Below, in pieces: positions 26,016 through 34,989 of a stretch of DNA of 64,000 bases. The notes below the pieces were generated by a model. It was not told where the DNA came from, searched no databases, and saw nothing but the letters and a program-made list of their open reading frames with translations. The stretch is taken from positions 744,001 through 808,000 of the forward strand of contig CAXXUH010000004.1 of the NCBI GenBank assembly GCA_963665405.2, read 5' to 3'. Both the position numbers and the translations under genes were made by a program. Position 1 is the stretch's first letter. Every line of letters starts with the position of its first letter. The DNA is from G963665405 sp963665405 (GTDB lineage Bacteria; Chloroflexota; Dehalococcoidia; Lucifugimonadales; G963665405).

Positions 26016-26687
26016 TCAGCCAGGCTCGTCCGGCGTCATTTTCACGAGGCCTTTCCGAAGCGCGTACAGGACCGCCTGGGTCCTGTCGTTCACCTTCAGC
26101 TTGGAGAAGATGTTGGCGATGTGGTTCTTCACCGTCTTCTCGCTCAGAACCAGCTCCGCTGCGATCTCCTTGTTGCTGCGTCCGTCGGCGGCCAGCTGCA
26201 GGACCTGAAGCTCCCGTGGCGTAAGCTCCTCGTAGGGCAGACCGCGCTGCTCGGGCTTCTGGTCTCTTCCGAAATGGTCGAGAACCCTCCTGGCGATGAT
26301 CGGGCACAGGATGACCTCGCCTCGGCAGGCCGCCTCGATCGCCCTCAGCAGCTCCTCAGGCTCTGCCTCCTTCAGTACGTACCCGCGGGCCCCGGCCCTT
26401 ATGCCCGAAAAAATCGACTCCGGGTCGTCGAACATCGTCAGCAGGATAATCCCGATATGGGGGTTCTCTTGAAGTATGGCCTTCGAGGCGTCGATGCCGT
26501 TGATGACGGGCATCTTGATGTCCATCAGTATCGCGTCCGGTACCATCTCCCGTGCGTCCGCCACTGCCTCCTGGCCGTTTGCCGCCTCACCTACGACTTC
26601 TATGTCTTGCGTCTGCTCCAGAATCGTGCGGATGCCCCTGCGGAAAAGAGTGTGGTCATCGGCCAGGAGAACGCGTATGGGGTCCAA
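26016..26687 (-). CDS. NarL/FixJ-family response regulator
   Basis: A 223-residue regulator. The receiver has LLADDH acidic pair, phosphoacceptor D56 in AILMDIKMPVINGID, T in LLTMFDD and K in YVLKEAEPEE; the C-terminal LuxR-type helix-turn-helix is LTPRELQVLQLAADGRSNKE through SEKTVKNHIANIFSKL. I place the start at TTG 26687 because it lies one base after the kinase stop codon and six bases after an AAGGAGGCG site; upstream sequence is the kinase gene. It is the last gene of a five-gene minus-strand unit and probably controls that unit or cell-surface genes. Confidence 0.93.
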   Translation of the reverse strand: MDPIRVLLADDHTLFRRGIRTILEQTQDIEVVGEAANGQEAVADAREMVPDAILMDIKMPVINGIDASKAILQENPHIGIILLTMFDDPESIFSGIRAGARGYVLKEAEPEELLRAIEAACRGEVILCPIIARRVLDHFGRDQKPEQRGLPYEELTPRELQVLQLAADGRSNKEIAAELVLSEKTVKNHIANIFSKLKVNDRTQAVLYALRKGLVKMTPDEPG

Positions 26688-26688
26688 G

Positions 26689-27966
26689 TTACGCCTCCTT
26701 AAGCGGTATCGACAGGCGGATGTGACAACCGTTCCCTGGGCGGCTCTCAACCGAAAGCCTCGCGTTCAGTATCTCTGCTCTCTCCCGCATGTTGCTCAAG
26801 CCCATTCCCTGCTCAGTCGCATCGGATATCACTTCAGCGGGGTCGAAGCCGTTTCCGTCGTCCCTTACCGTTACCTCCAGCCCACGGTCCGTGGTCTGGA
26901 GCCTCACATCCACCTCACTTGCCTCTGCGTGCTTCTGGATGTTTCCCAGGCACTCTTGGACGAGCCGAAACACCGTCACTTCGGCCAGAGGGCTCAGGTC
27001 GATGTTATCAGATGCGTTGAACGACGCCGATGTCCCCGTTTCCCGGCCGAACCTCTCTACATGCTGGCTCAAGGCTTCCACCAGACCCAGCTGGTCGAGA
27101 TTCACCGGCCGCAGGTCGTGTATGAGGGTCCGTATCTCCTGGATGTGGACCGTCAGGCCATGCGCGATGTCGTCGAGCTCGGACTCTGCGTCGTCGGGGG
27201 CGTTGCGGACCGTCGAGCGGCAGACCCGAATCCTGTTTCCAATGGCGGCGAGAGACGGGCCGAGACCATCGTGCAGCTCTCGCGAGATGCGGCGGCGCTC
27301 CTCCTCTTGCGTCGTAACGACCTGGGCGATGCGTTCCTTGAGAGCCCTGGAACGCTCGTCGGCCACGGTCTCCTCCTGGAGCCTGGCGAGCTTCACCGCC
27401 GTTTGATTGATCTGGGTTGCCAGCTCTCCCAGTTCGTCCCGGTTCACTACTTCAACGGGCTCAGCGAATTCCCCTGAGGCGATCCTTTGCATCGCTCCTT
27501 CCATTCGGCGAACGGGGTCGATCACGGACCAGGCCATGGCCGCCCCGAGCGTCGCGGCGACGATAACGCCGAGCACGCTGAAAACTGGCATCAGGGTGAA
27601 AAGAGCGCCGTGCTGCGTGTCCTCCAGCTCGTCGACGGCACGGAGCACGTCGAAAGGCTGGCCTGGCCCGATGTCTTGGATGTCGTGCAGTCCCTGGTGC
27701 ATGAAGTCCATCGCACCGAAGCTGATGAGGCCGACGGCGAGCACCAGAGCGGCCACGACACCGATGGCGACCTCGAACTTCAACCGGATGCTGTAGCCGA
27801 TTCGCGCGATCAACAGCGAGACCGGTGCGGTTGCGAAACGCAGCAACAGGTACGTGAGTCCAAGCATGAAAAGGACTTGCAGGGGGTCGAAGCCGGACGC
27901 GAGCATCAGAAGTCCAGCCGCGCCCAGGCCTACGAAAAGAAACAGCTGATTTTGCCTAATTCTCAC
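26689..27966 (-). CDS. NarL-type sensor histidine kinase (HisKA_3)
   Basis: About 425 residues. Four hydrophobic segments near the N-terminus (two close together, then a pair enclosing a 40-residue extracytoplasmic loop with MDFMHQGLHDIQDIGPGQPF), a HAMP segment after VIDPVRRMEGAM, then the dimerisation helix EEERRRISRELHDGLGPSLA with phosphoaccepting H232 and the ATPase domain with NIQKHAEA and DDGNGFDP, GMGLSNMRERAE. GTG at 27966 has GAGGAT nine bases before it; GTG at 28023 would give a GTGA overlap with the upstream membrane protein gene and 19 extra residues. The loop is too short for a big ligand domain, so partner proteins may supply the signal. Confidence 0.9.
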   Translation of the reverse strand: MRIRQNQLFLFVGLGAAGLLMLASGFDPLQVLFMLGLTYLLLRFATAPVSLLIARIGYSIRLKFEVAIGVVAALVLAVGLISFGAMDFMHQGLHDIQDIGPGQPFDVLRAVDELEDTQHGALFTLMPVFSVLGVIVAATLGAAMAWSVIDPVRRMEGAMQRIASGEFAEPVEVVNRDELGELATQINQTAVKLARLQEETVADERSRALKERIAQVVTTQEEERRRISRELHDGLGPSLAAIGNRIRVCRSTVRNAPDDAESELDDIAHGLTVHIQEIRTLIHDLRPVNLDQLGLVEALSQHVERFGRETGTSASFNASDNIDLSPLAEVTVFRLVQECLGNIQKHAEASEVDVRLQTTDRGLEVTVRDDGNGFDPAEVISDATEQGMGLSNMRERAEILNARLSVESRPGNGCHIRLSIPLKEA

Positions 27967-28019
27967 TGGCCGACCATCCTCATGCTTGGCGGTGCGTAGA
28001 CTATAGCACGGCCCTGACG

Positions 28020-28376
28020 TCACGCCGCGGCAAGGCCGCTTTGTGCGAACCTCCGTGCCCTGATGGCCCCAATGATTGCTACTGCAAGACCCAACGCCCA
28101 GAATGGAGGGAACCAGAAGTAGATGGCGCCCATGGGAATGGCACCGGCGACCACGAGAGTCCCTCCCACCCCGGGCGAGCGGCGGCTGAGGTAGAGACCG
28201 GTCAGCGTGATGATGGGGCTTGCCATGGCCGTGATCCCCATGGCAGCATCTCCGTAGCTGTCCAACCAGCCTTCTCTGATGCTGCTGACTACTAGCATCA
28301 TCGCGATGACCGTGAAGAATAGCGACGTCACGACGGCAAGTCCTGTCAAATTCCGTTGGGTTGCAAGTCTGCGCAT
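28020..28376 (-). CDS. Small integral membrane protein of the two-component locus
   Basis: A 118-residue protein starting MRRLATQRNLTGLAVVTSLF with an AAGGAGG site upstream. Four hydrophobic segments are visible (about residues 12-31, 48-62, 70-90 and 93-108); short charged linkers such as SSIREGWLDSYGD separate them. No family recognised. Placed immediately upstream of the histidine kinase (its stop overlaps the alternative kinase start as GTGA), so it is likely to be a membrane partner or modulator of the sensor. This is inference. Confidence 0.75.
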   Translation of the reverse strand: MRRLATQRNLTGLAVVTSLFFTVIAMMLVVSSIREGWLDSYGDAAMGITAMASPIITLTGLYLSRRSPGVGGTLVVAGAIPMGAIYFWFPPFWALGLAVAIIGAIRARRFAQSGLAAA

Positions 28377-28444
28377 GCTATCCTCCTTCAGGCAGTCCTT
28401 GGGTTGGGTCTGACTGGCACTAACGATCGTACCCGCCCGCACGG

Positions 28445-28792
28445 CTACCTTAACGACTCGACCTGCTCGGCGAGCTCGGCCAGCATCTCTTTGATGGTGT
28501 GGAACTCATCGTTGAGGTGGGCGAGGCCAAACTTGGGATCCGCGAGGGTGCCTTTGATAGCGTGGAACTCATCATTGAGGTGTGCCAGCCCGAATTTTGG
28601 GCTAGCCAGGAGGTCCTCTCCCTTGACCGTGTGGAACTCATCGTTGAGATGGGCCAGTCCGAAGCTAGGGTCCTCCAGAAGGTCTACGGCTTCGCTGTTT
28701 CCGCCGGCCCATGCCGCGGCCGCGGCCAGCAATAGGAGCATCATCGCCAGCAGCGCAATGATGCCAATCCGCCTTCCGTATCCAGTCTTCAT
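28445..28792 (-). CDS. Secreted triple-repeat protein (FGLAHLNDEFH repeats)
   Basis: A 115-residue precursor: a 29-residue signal peptide (MKTGYGRRIGIIALLAMMLL, cleavage after AWA) followed by three near-identical 14-residue units FGLAHLNDEFH(T/A)(V/I)K at residues 44-57, 67-80 and 88-101, spaced by 7-9 residues containing (D/S)P(S/K), and a C-terminal helix KEMLAELAEQVESLR likely to form a coiled coil. The units are also repeated in DNA. Start follows AGGAGGCGAAGCG. I know no named family with this repeat. With one His at position 5 and one at 11 of each unit it could bind metal or form helical stacks. Second gene of the two-component locus. Confidence 0.85.
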   Translation of the reverse strand: MKTGYGRRIGIIALLAMMLLLLAAAAAWAGGNSEAVDLLEDPSFGLAHLNDEFHTVKGEDLLASPKFGLAHLNDEFHAIKGTLADPKFGLAHLNDEFHTIKEMLAELAEQVESLR

Positions 28793-28952
28793 CGCTTCGC
28801 CTCCTTGCGAGTTACTCGCGTTAAGTTCAAGATCGCTCGTCTTGTGTTGCCGGCGCGGGACACTCTGAGATGACCCAGAGGTTCCGCTGGCTCTCGAGCG
28901 CGTCGCGGAGCCCTCGGTCACCGGGGCGCCGGCTCGTTGAGCTATGGGCCGG

Positions 28953-29144
28953 TCAGTGAGCGCAGTGGTTTCCCTTTCTAAGGTCGTGCATGGTGAGCTC
29001 CCCTTGGGACCCGGAGCCATGCACCTGACTGTGAGCCACATCCAGCCCGCTACAGGCCGACGTGGGTGGATTGGCAAACGCAACGGCGCTGGCTGCGAGG
29101 AGCAGCAGCGCCGCGGCGAGTACAGAAATCAAGACCTTTCTCAT
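28953..29144 (-). CDS. Small secreted Cys/His-containing protein
   Basis: A 63-residue precursor starting MRKVLISVLAAALLLLAASA with cleavage after AFA (residue 24). The mature 39 residues have two cysteines (31 and 61) and five histidines (38, 42, 53, 60, 63): CSGLDVAHSQVHG, then LTMHDLRKGNHCAH. AAGGAGG precedes the ATG. The GL..AH...H spacing is faintly like the FGLAHLNDEFH unit of the next protein. Possibly metal-binding or disulfide-closed; function unknown. First gene of the minus-strand unit ending with the response regulator. Confidence 0.75.
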   Translation of the reverse strand: MRKVLISVLAAALLLLAASAVAFANPPTSACSGLDVAHSQVHGSGSQGELTMHDLRKGNHCAH

Positions 29145-29363
29145 CGTTTACCTCCTTAGATGTTCTCGAGACTCTCCGGTCTTCCAGGACCTAAACCGTG
29201 GACCCAGGGGCGCCCCGGTGACCGTCTTCCAGGCCCCCGTCGCTGATCCAGCGGCTGGAGTCTACTGCGTTGCGCGGCTGGATAAATGAGGCTGGAGCCC
29301 CAATCCGGATGATGAAAAAGACCCAGAAACCCGGTGGGCCTCCGGACCTACCCGGTTCCGCGC

Positions 29364-29393
29364 TTGTCCGGCTCCGGGGCGCTGGCCTATACT
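29364..29393 (+). promoter_or_regulatory. Sigma70-type promoter for argC
   Basis: TTGTCC (29364) and TATACT (29388) separated by 18 bases, giving an expected start near 29400 and a leader of about 22 bases with GGCAAGGGAGA as ribosome site before the argC GTG. Confidence 0.65.
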
Positions 29394-29421
29394 GATCTCT
29401 AGCTGGCAAGGGAGACGATAG

Positions 29422-30453
29422 GTGAAGGCAGGGATTCTGAACGTGTCCGGATACGCTGGAGCGGAGCTCGTGCGGATCCTTCGAGGGCATCCAGAGGCCG
29501 AGATCGCGTCGATCACCGGCCGGAGCGCGGCCGGAAAGAAGCTGGGCGAGGTGTTTCCCCATCTGGCGGCCGTCGACATGACGATCAGCCCGGAGCTGGA
29601 CGCCAGCGTGGACATCGTCTTCTCAGCGTTGCCCCATACCGCGAGCGCCGAGGCCGTCAAGCCGCTGATGGAGCGTGGGGTCAGGACCATAGACATCAGC
29701 GCCGACTTCAGGCTCAAGAGTCCGATCGAGTACCGCGAGTGGTACAAGGTAGAGCACCCTTGCCCGGAATACCTGGAAGAGGCGGTCTACGGCCTACCGG
29801 AGCTTCACCGGAGCGAAATCGCGTCGGCGCGGCTGGTGGCGAACTCGGGGTGCTACTCTACGGCCGCCATCCTGGCCCTGGCGCCGGCCGTCCGGGCAGG
29901 AATAGTCGAGCCAGGGATCGTGGTCGACGCCAAGTCGGGAGTCTCGGGCGCGGGGCGGGGGACGTCCCTCGCAACCCACTTCTCGGAGATCAACGAGAGC
30001 GTGAAGGCCTACTCGGTCGCCGGCCATCGTCACCTCCCGGAGGTTGTCAACGAGCTGGCGGCGCTCGACGGGACCCACGACCTGAAGATCACGATGCTGA
30101 CCCACCTCATCCCGATCACCCGGGGAATCCTGGCGAGCTGCTACGCCCCCTTGCGCGAAGGCGCACTGGACAAGTCAGCCCTGGGGGATGGCGTCCGCGA
30201 CGTCTACGAGGAGTTCTACAAGGACCACCCGTTCGTGCAGGTCGTCGACACCCCACCGACTACCAAGCAGACGCTCGGGAGCAACACCTGCGCCGTCTAC
30301 CCCACCGTGGACGTCCGCACGCACCGGCTAATCGTCATAAGCTGCATCGACAACCTCGTCAAGGGCGCGGCCGGTCAGGCGGTCCAGAACATGAACCTGA
30401 TGCTGGGGTTCCCGGAGGACGAGGGTCTGACCGACCTGGCGCTCTACCCATAA
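29422..30453 (+). CDS. argC: N-acetyl-gamma-glutamyl-phosphate reductase
   Basis: A 343-residue arginine-biosynthesis enzyme that reduces N-acetylglutamyl phosphate to the semialdehyde. NADP motif GYAGAELVRILRGHPE, catalytic cysteine C144 in NSGCYSTAAI, and conserved GHRHLPEV with the catalytic histidine. Starts with GTG. Other arg genes are absent from the window, so it is a single-gene unit here, followed by a DUF3179 gene on the opposite strand. Confidence 0.95.
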   Translation: MKAGILNVSGYAGAELVRILRGHPEAEIASITGRSAAGKKLGEVFPHLAAVDMTISPELDASVDIVFSALPHTASAEAVKPLMERGVRTIDISADFRLKSPIEYREWYKVEHPCPEYLEEAVYGLPELHRSEIASARLVANSGCYSTAAILALAPAVRAGIVEPGIVVDAKSGVSGAGRGTSLATHFSEINESVKAYSVAGHRHLPEVVNELAALDGTHDLKITMLTHLIPITRGILASCYAPLREGALDKSALGDGVRDVYEEFYKDHPFVQVVDTPPTTKQTLGSNTCAVYPTVDVRTHRLIVISCIDNLVKGAAGQAVQNMNLMLGFPEDEGLTDLALYP

Positions 30454-30548
30454 GGGATCCTCTGTGGTCGTAGGGGCGTACGGCGGTGCGCCCGGCATCT
30501 CACGCCAGGGATGCCACATCCCTCAGGGTGGGGCGTTCTCCGGCACCA

Positions 30549-31796
30549 CTATGGCTCGTACAGCTCGACGCCACGCAGCGCCCCGGCCAAAGAGAACCAG
30601 AAGGCCCTCCTGTTCGGGACCCGCTCCAGCACCGTTCCGGCGAGAGGACCCGCGACCGCCGTGCCAGCGCTGTCCCACGTGCTTCCCGTCTCCAGGTCGG
30701 TGACGGCCTCGCCCTCGGCGGCGAACGTAAGCCGCCGGCCGGAGACGGTCGACAGGAACCCCGTACCGGTCAGGCCGTCTCGCTGCACGAAGATCACGAC
30801 CGGCTCCCCTCCCACCTCGTCGTTCACCACGCCGCCTCCGATCAACCCGATAGGGTAGGCCCTGACCGACTCGTCGATCTCCAGGGTGACGACCACCTCG
30901 CTGGGGCGGAGCCTGCCGTCGAGCCTGTCCTCCGACACCGGAAAGGAGAACCTGCCGGCGTCGACGTTGGCCGGGTATCCAGAGAACGGATTGGAGGCGT
31001 AGCGAGGGTCCAACGCTCCCCGGCCGTCGCCGACCAGCAGCCGTGTGTCTGGGAACGATGCCTTCCAGTCGCCCCACGTCAGGGTCATCGAGGGCAGCGG
31101 ACGAAGCCGGCTCTCTGTCAGCTCCCCGACGATAGCCGAACCCCCCACCTGGAACCAGTACGAGCCGGTCTGATGGTCGAACATCACCATGTCGGACTCG
31201 TGCAGCGCGCTGGTGTTTCCGAACAGGAGGGTCCGACCGTCGAGAACGCGGCTGTAGACGACGCCGCTGCCGCACAGCGGACAGTAGCTCACCAGGACCG
31301 GCTCGCCGCCTATGACGTCGTTGACGATCTCCCTGAAGTTGAGCACCTTGATGGGATAGGCGTAGGCGCCACTCTCGGAGACGTAGCCGAGGACCAGGTC
31401 GTCGTCCCTGAGCCACGGGAGCCCGGAAGCGTCGCCGTACACAGGGTTGTATATCGGCCTGATCCTGTCGCTGAGGCTGCGGATCAGGCGCGCCGAGGCG
31501 TCGCCCAGGCGGGTGAACCGCCCGTCGAACGTGTCGAACACCACCTCGTCCAGCGGCACGCTCCGCCGGGACACGTCCACGTCGGGCACCTGAGCCAGAT
31601 CGACGGCGGTCGACTGAACGGTCGCCGTCCGAGTCACCCGAACCTCTACGGTTGTGGCCGTCGGCGTCGGAGCGGCCGTGTTCGTCGCGCCTCCGCACGC
31701 GGCCAGGACGAGCGCGGCGCTCGCCACGAAAAAGTGGACGGGCAGGAGCCATCGTTTCGGGCGCTTCCGGATAGCCTGCCTCCTCGATCTGTACAT
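30549..31796 (-). CDS. DUF3179-family lipoprotein
   Basis: About 415 residues, with a lipobox LVLAACGG after a basic hydrophobic leader and a low-complexity linker of T/A/P residues. The DUF3179 signature SYCPLCGSGVVYSRVLDG (two cysteines, C-x2-C) sits near residue 175, with SGSYWFQVGGSAIVGE-like and AYPIGLIGGGVVNDEVGG segments repeated twice, suggesting two homologous halves. Start at 31796 (MYRSRRQAIRK) places the leader sensibly; a start at 31838 is possible. Function of the family is unknown; a metal or haem role of the C-x2-C pair is conceivable. Confidence 0.87.
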   Translation of the reverse strand: MYRSRRQAIRKRPKRWLLPVHFFVASAALVLAACGGATNTAAPTPTATTVEVRVTRTATVQSTAVDLAQVPDVDVSRRSVPLDEVVFDTFDGRFTRLGDASARLIRSLSDRIRPIYNPVYGDASGLPWLRDDDLVLGYVSESGAYAYPIKVLNFREIVNDVIGGEPVLVSYCPLCGSGVVYSRVLDGRTLLFGNTSALHESDMVMFDHQTGSYWFQVGGSAIVGELTESRLRPLPSMTLTWGDWKASFPDTRLLVGDGRGALDPRYASNPFSGYPANVDAGRFSFPVSEDRLDGRLRPSEVVVTLEIDESVRAYPIGLIGGGVVNDEVGGEPVVIFVQRDGLTGTGFLSTVSGRRLTFAAEGEAVTDLETGSTWDSAGTAVAGPLAGTVLERVPNRRAFWFSLAGALRGVELYEP

Positions 31797-32021
31797 TCGA
31801 TGCAGTGCCGCCCGACGGAGGTTTCCCCGGCCCTGCAACCGGGTAACCAGTAACCGGGGGCCGAATGCGCCAGGTCGCTGTCTCTGGGACCTGGGCCGGC
31901 GACAGCCACAGGCTACCTCGCGTGATAGAATGTGGTGTCGGGTTTCGTCGGGGCTGGCAGAACCGCTTGGTTGCCGGTTTCATCGAGGATAGAGGTCGGC
32001 GGGCCCGAGGCGAGCCCTCGT

Positions 32022-32094
32022 GCCCCCATCGTCTAGTGGACTAGGACAGCGGCCTTTCAAGCCGTAAACACGGATTCGAATTCCGTTGGGGGCA
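32022..32094 (+). tRNA. tRNA-Glu (anticodon TTC)
   Basis: Acceptor stem GCCCCCA pairs with TGGGGGC; anticodon loop CTTTCAA gives TTC; T-arm contains GGATTCGAATTCC. Discriminator is A and CCA is not encoded. 73 nucleotides. Confidence 0.95.
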
Positions 32095-32403
32095 CTTCAA
32101 CTGTCGTGTCCGGCTCCCCCTTCGCCGAGGGAACATCCGCCCCGGTACACGGGCACGTACCATTTTCCTACCGCTCGTCGCTGGGTGAACGCCCACTAAC
32201 CTCGTTGAAGTTGCCGAGCAACCCGTGAAGAGTTCCATGATTGCAGGCCCTGGGCCTCGTGGCTCGACAGGCTCTCCACTAACGGAGAATTTCAGCGGGT
32301 CTGTCGGACCCGAACCCGTCGACGGCCACGACGCTCCGCCGATGACTCCTATTGGAGGCGCGCCCGGCGCAGGCGGCTCGGCCGCTGGATCGTATCGCCG
32401 TCC
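32095..32403. other. Gene-free stretch after tRNA-Glu
   Basis: Contains a dispersed-repeat-like sequence around 32255-32300 (GGCTCGACAGGCTCTCCACT followed by AACGGAGAATTTCAGCG). No gene or clear promoter for the following lipoprotein is identified. Confidence 0.5.
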
Positions 32404-34887
32404 GTGACACTTCACGTGCGGCTGCCCGCGGGGCTGGCCCTCGCGCTCCTGTTGCCTGGACTGCTCGCGGCGGCGTGCTCGACGACCGAACCTGCGGCCC
32501 CGGCCGACGCAACCGCCGACGTTCGCAGCTCGGATCGGCAGGAGCTCTCGGCTCCATCGGCCACGCCGACCGAAGAGCCCACCGTGACGCCGACACCGGA
32601 GCCCCCGCCCACGCCTACCCCGGAACCCCCGACCCCGACGGCGACCCCGGTTCCCCCCACCAACGCCAACCTCACGTTCGGCGACCCCGAGGGTTGGGTG
32701 GCGCCTCTGATCGTGTCGACCGAGGAGGGCGTTCTTCGAGACACCGCAGAGCTCTCCCTCGATGACGTGGCCTACATCAGCCTCAGCATCGCGAACATCG
32801 GCTCCGAGGCCGCCGTCGGCCCGTTCTTCGTCGACGTGTACTTCGACGACTTCGTCGTCCATCGATTCACGACCCGCAACGGTCTGGACGCTGGTGCCGG
32901 CTCCGAGTGGCTCGACTGGAGGGGGCTGTCCCAGGTCGTGCGCATCGAGCCCGGGGAGCACTCCATCAGGCTCGTCGTCGACTCGACGGACCTCGTCAGG
33001 GAGATCGACGAGACCGACAACGTATACGAGAGGAGCTTCGTATGGACGCCGTCCGGCGAGCCGGCCACGGCGCCGGCGCTGCGCAGCCGGCTTCCGAATC
33101 TGGCCCCGATCACCCCGGACGGCTGGGACGCTCCGCTCGTCGCCGCGAGCTATCTAGGAGCGACCGAATCCGGCCCGCTGTCGGTGGACGCGAAGACGTT
33201 CTTGAAATACGGCTTTGCCAACGTCGGCCCGACCAGCGTCTTCGGAGAGGTGCTGGTCGATGTCTATCTGGACGACAAGCTGGTCAACCGCGACAGCTGG
33301 AGCAGGCTGTCGGCGGGCGACGTCCTGGAGAGAGTGGACTGGGCGGGTCTCCCCGACACCGTCAGGCTGGAGCCCGGACGCCACACGCTGACCTTGAAGA
33401 TAGACGCGACCGACCTGGTCGAGGAGTCCGACGAGGACGACAACGTCGTCTCGCTGGAGTTCTCTTGGGGCACCGGAGACGTCCCTGGGAGGCCCGCGAC
33501 CGCCTCTCTCGATCCGATCCTCGACGTGCCAGAGCCCCTGAGCCTCCCCAACCTCGTACCCGGCTGGCTCTGGGGCTGGGACGGTCCGATCGTCGTCTCG
33601 CATCAGGCCGGGACGTTCCAGGACGATTACCTGACCGTCGCCAGAAGCCCGTTCGTAGACATCGTCGTTTTCAACGAGAGCATCGTCGGAGTGACCGAGC
33701 CGTTCTCTATCGACCTGTACGTCGACGGAGAGAAGGTTAACACGTTCGTGATGGGCGGCCTGACGCCCGAAAGAGGCTTCCGCATCGTGGAGGATTGGGA
33801 TCGTCTCGAAAGCAGCGGCCGCATGACCGTCGGCCCCCACACGTTCAGGATCGTCATAGACCCGGACAACGACGTTGCCGAGGCCGACGAAGCCGACAAC
33901 GTGTTCGAGAAGACTCTCGTCTGGGCGAGTGGCGCGGACGTCGAAGAGCCGGGTCCCGTCGTCTATACCGATGCCCAGCTCCGAAACATGCTGGCCGGCC
34001 TTCGCGATCTGCTCGACACGCCGGGTCCGGTCCTGCGTCCCGGCGGCGCCGACCTGACCCGGGAGGTCATGAGAGTCGTCGACGCCGGCTACTATCTGAT
34101 GACGGGCACGAGTGTCGCCGACGAGCGTCTGGAGGTGGTCCTCCTTCCGAGGACCGAGTACGAAGACTGGATCTGGGACAGCTACAGCGAGAGGTTCGCC
34201 GTCAGCAGGGGGTCCGACTACCCGGTCCTCATGCGCGCGCGGGAGCGGGACAGCACAGTTTCGAGCGGTCTCATCGTGCGGCGTTTTGGCAAGATCGTGA
34301 TTCTCGGCGATGCCGAAAACCCCATAGCCGACGTGATCACCACCGTCGTCCACGAGCTGGGTCACATGCGGCAGGACCTTGTCAACCCCGCTCAAACCGA
34401 AACTGGATCGTCGCTGGAGCTGGCGGCGGTTCGAGAGGCGAGTGCGCAGCAGTTCGAGAGGGCATTCTGGCTCGCGATCGAGCGGTTCACGGGGCTCGAC
34501 CTGCTGAAATACCCCGACTACCCCAGCTACCGGGCTCTGGTTGAGGGCCAGCTCAACGAGTGGCTGGCCGGCTACAGGAGCGACGAGCACTCGCTCGGAC
34601 ACCTGGTCCAGTGGCTGGCCGTCATGGTCGACCCGAGCTTGAGGGAGGCCGCGGCGGATCTGGTCGACGACGGAGAGCTGACTCTCGAATCCTCTCTGGC
34701 CGTCTACGAACGCCTGATCAGGATGCCGCCGGACGTGGTCGGCGAATACGTTGGAACGCTGGTCGACTCGTTGGAGAGGTTCGCGCCGGCGATAAGGGCC
34801 TTCTCTCTCGGGCGGCTGGTGCCGGGCCAAGATCCCGACGCGGAGGGACTGTCCAGCCTGCGCACCTCCGGCTTGACGACGCCCTGA
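32404..34887 (+). CDS. Lipoprotein with three CARDB domains and a HELGH metallopeptidase-like domain
   Basis: An 827-residue protein starting with GTG. Signal and lipobox (LLPGLLAAACSTTE), a Pro/Thr spacer to about residue 80, then three CARDB-type beta-sandwich domains (about 90-215, 230-350 and 380-520), each with Y/F-x-S..NIG.. and a V(R/T)LEPG(R/E)H motif and ending in (E/D)(E/S)DE(T/D)DN. The C-terminal third (about 535-827) contains VITTVVHELGHMRQDLVNPA, a zinc H-E-x-x-H motif, with further possible ligands such as E in REASAQQFERAF. So it is a surface-anchored, cell-adhesion-like protein carrying a probable zinc protease. I recognise no named family for the last domain. Confidence 0.85.
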   Translation: MTLHVRLPAGLALALLLPGLLAAACSTTEPAAPADATADVRSSDRQELSAPSATPTEEPTVTPTPEPPPTPTPEPPTPTATPVPPTNANLTFGDPEGWVAPLIVSTEEGVLRDTAELSLDDVAYISLSIANIGSEAAVGPFFVDVYFDDFVVHRFTTRNGLDAGAGSEWLDWRGLSQVVRIEPGEHSIRLVVDSTDLVREIDETDNVYERSFVWTPSGEPATAPALRSRLPNLAPITPDGWDAPLVAASYLGATESGPLSVDAKTFLKYGFANVGPTSVFGEVLVDVYLDDKLVNRDSWSRLSAGDVLERVDWAGLPDTVRLEPGRHTLTLKIDATDLVEESDEDDNVVSLEFSWGTGDVPGRPATASLDPILDVPEPLSLPNLVPGWLWGWDGPIVVSHQAGTFQDDYLTVARSPFVDIVVFNESIVGVTEPFSIDLYVDGEKVNTFVMGGLTPERGFRIVEDWDRLESSGRMTVGPHTFRIVIDPDNDVAEADEADNVFEKTLVWASGADVEEPGPVVYTDAQLRNMLAGLRDLLDTPGPVLRPGGADLTREVMRVVDAGYYLMTGTSVADERLEVVLLPRTEYEDWIWDSYSERFAVSRGSDYPVLMRARERDSTVSSGLIVRRFGKIVILGDAENPIADVITTVVHELGHMRQDLVNPAQTETGSSLELAAVREASAQQFERAFWLAIERFTGLDLLKYPDYPSYRALVEGQLNEWLAGYRSDEHSLGHLVQWLAVMVDPSLREAAADLVDDGELTLESSLAVYERLIRMPPDVVGEYVGTLVDSLERFAPAIRAFSLGRLVPGQDPDAEGLSSLRTSGLTTP

Positions 34888-34989
34888 CCCTGGCCTCGAG
34901 TCGCCGACAAATCTCCCTTCGCCGTCTCTTCCGCTGAAGGATGAGAGGCTCCCCGAGGCGCGTGAACCAGTCTAAAGGAGCGCTCCGTC

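Noticed and set aside
31926..31931. TAGAAT as a tRNA-Glu promoter -10 box
   Set aside because: No acceptable -35 box lies at the right distance, so I did not annotate it.
30523..31983. 486-residue minus-strand ORF overlapping the DUF3179 gene in another frame
   Set aside because: Arginine-rich sequence typical of a shifted frame of a GC-rich gene; DUF3179 signatures lie in the annotated frame.
32041..32961. Minus-strand ORF overlapping tRNA-Glu and the CARDB gene
   Set aside because: It runs through the tRNA and the repeat-like spacer, and its sequence is low complexity.
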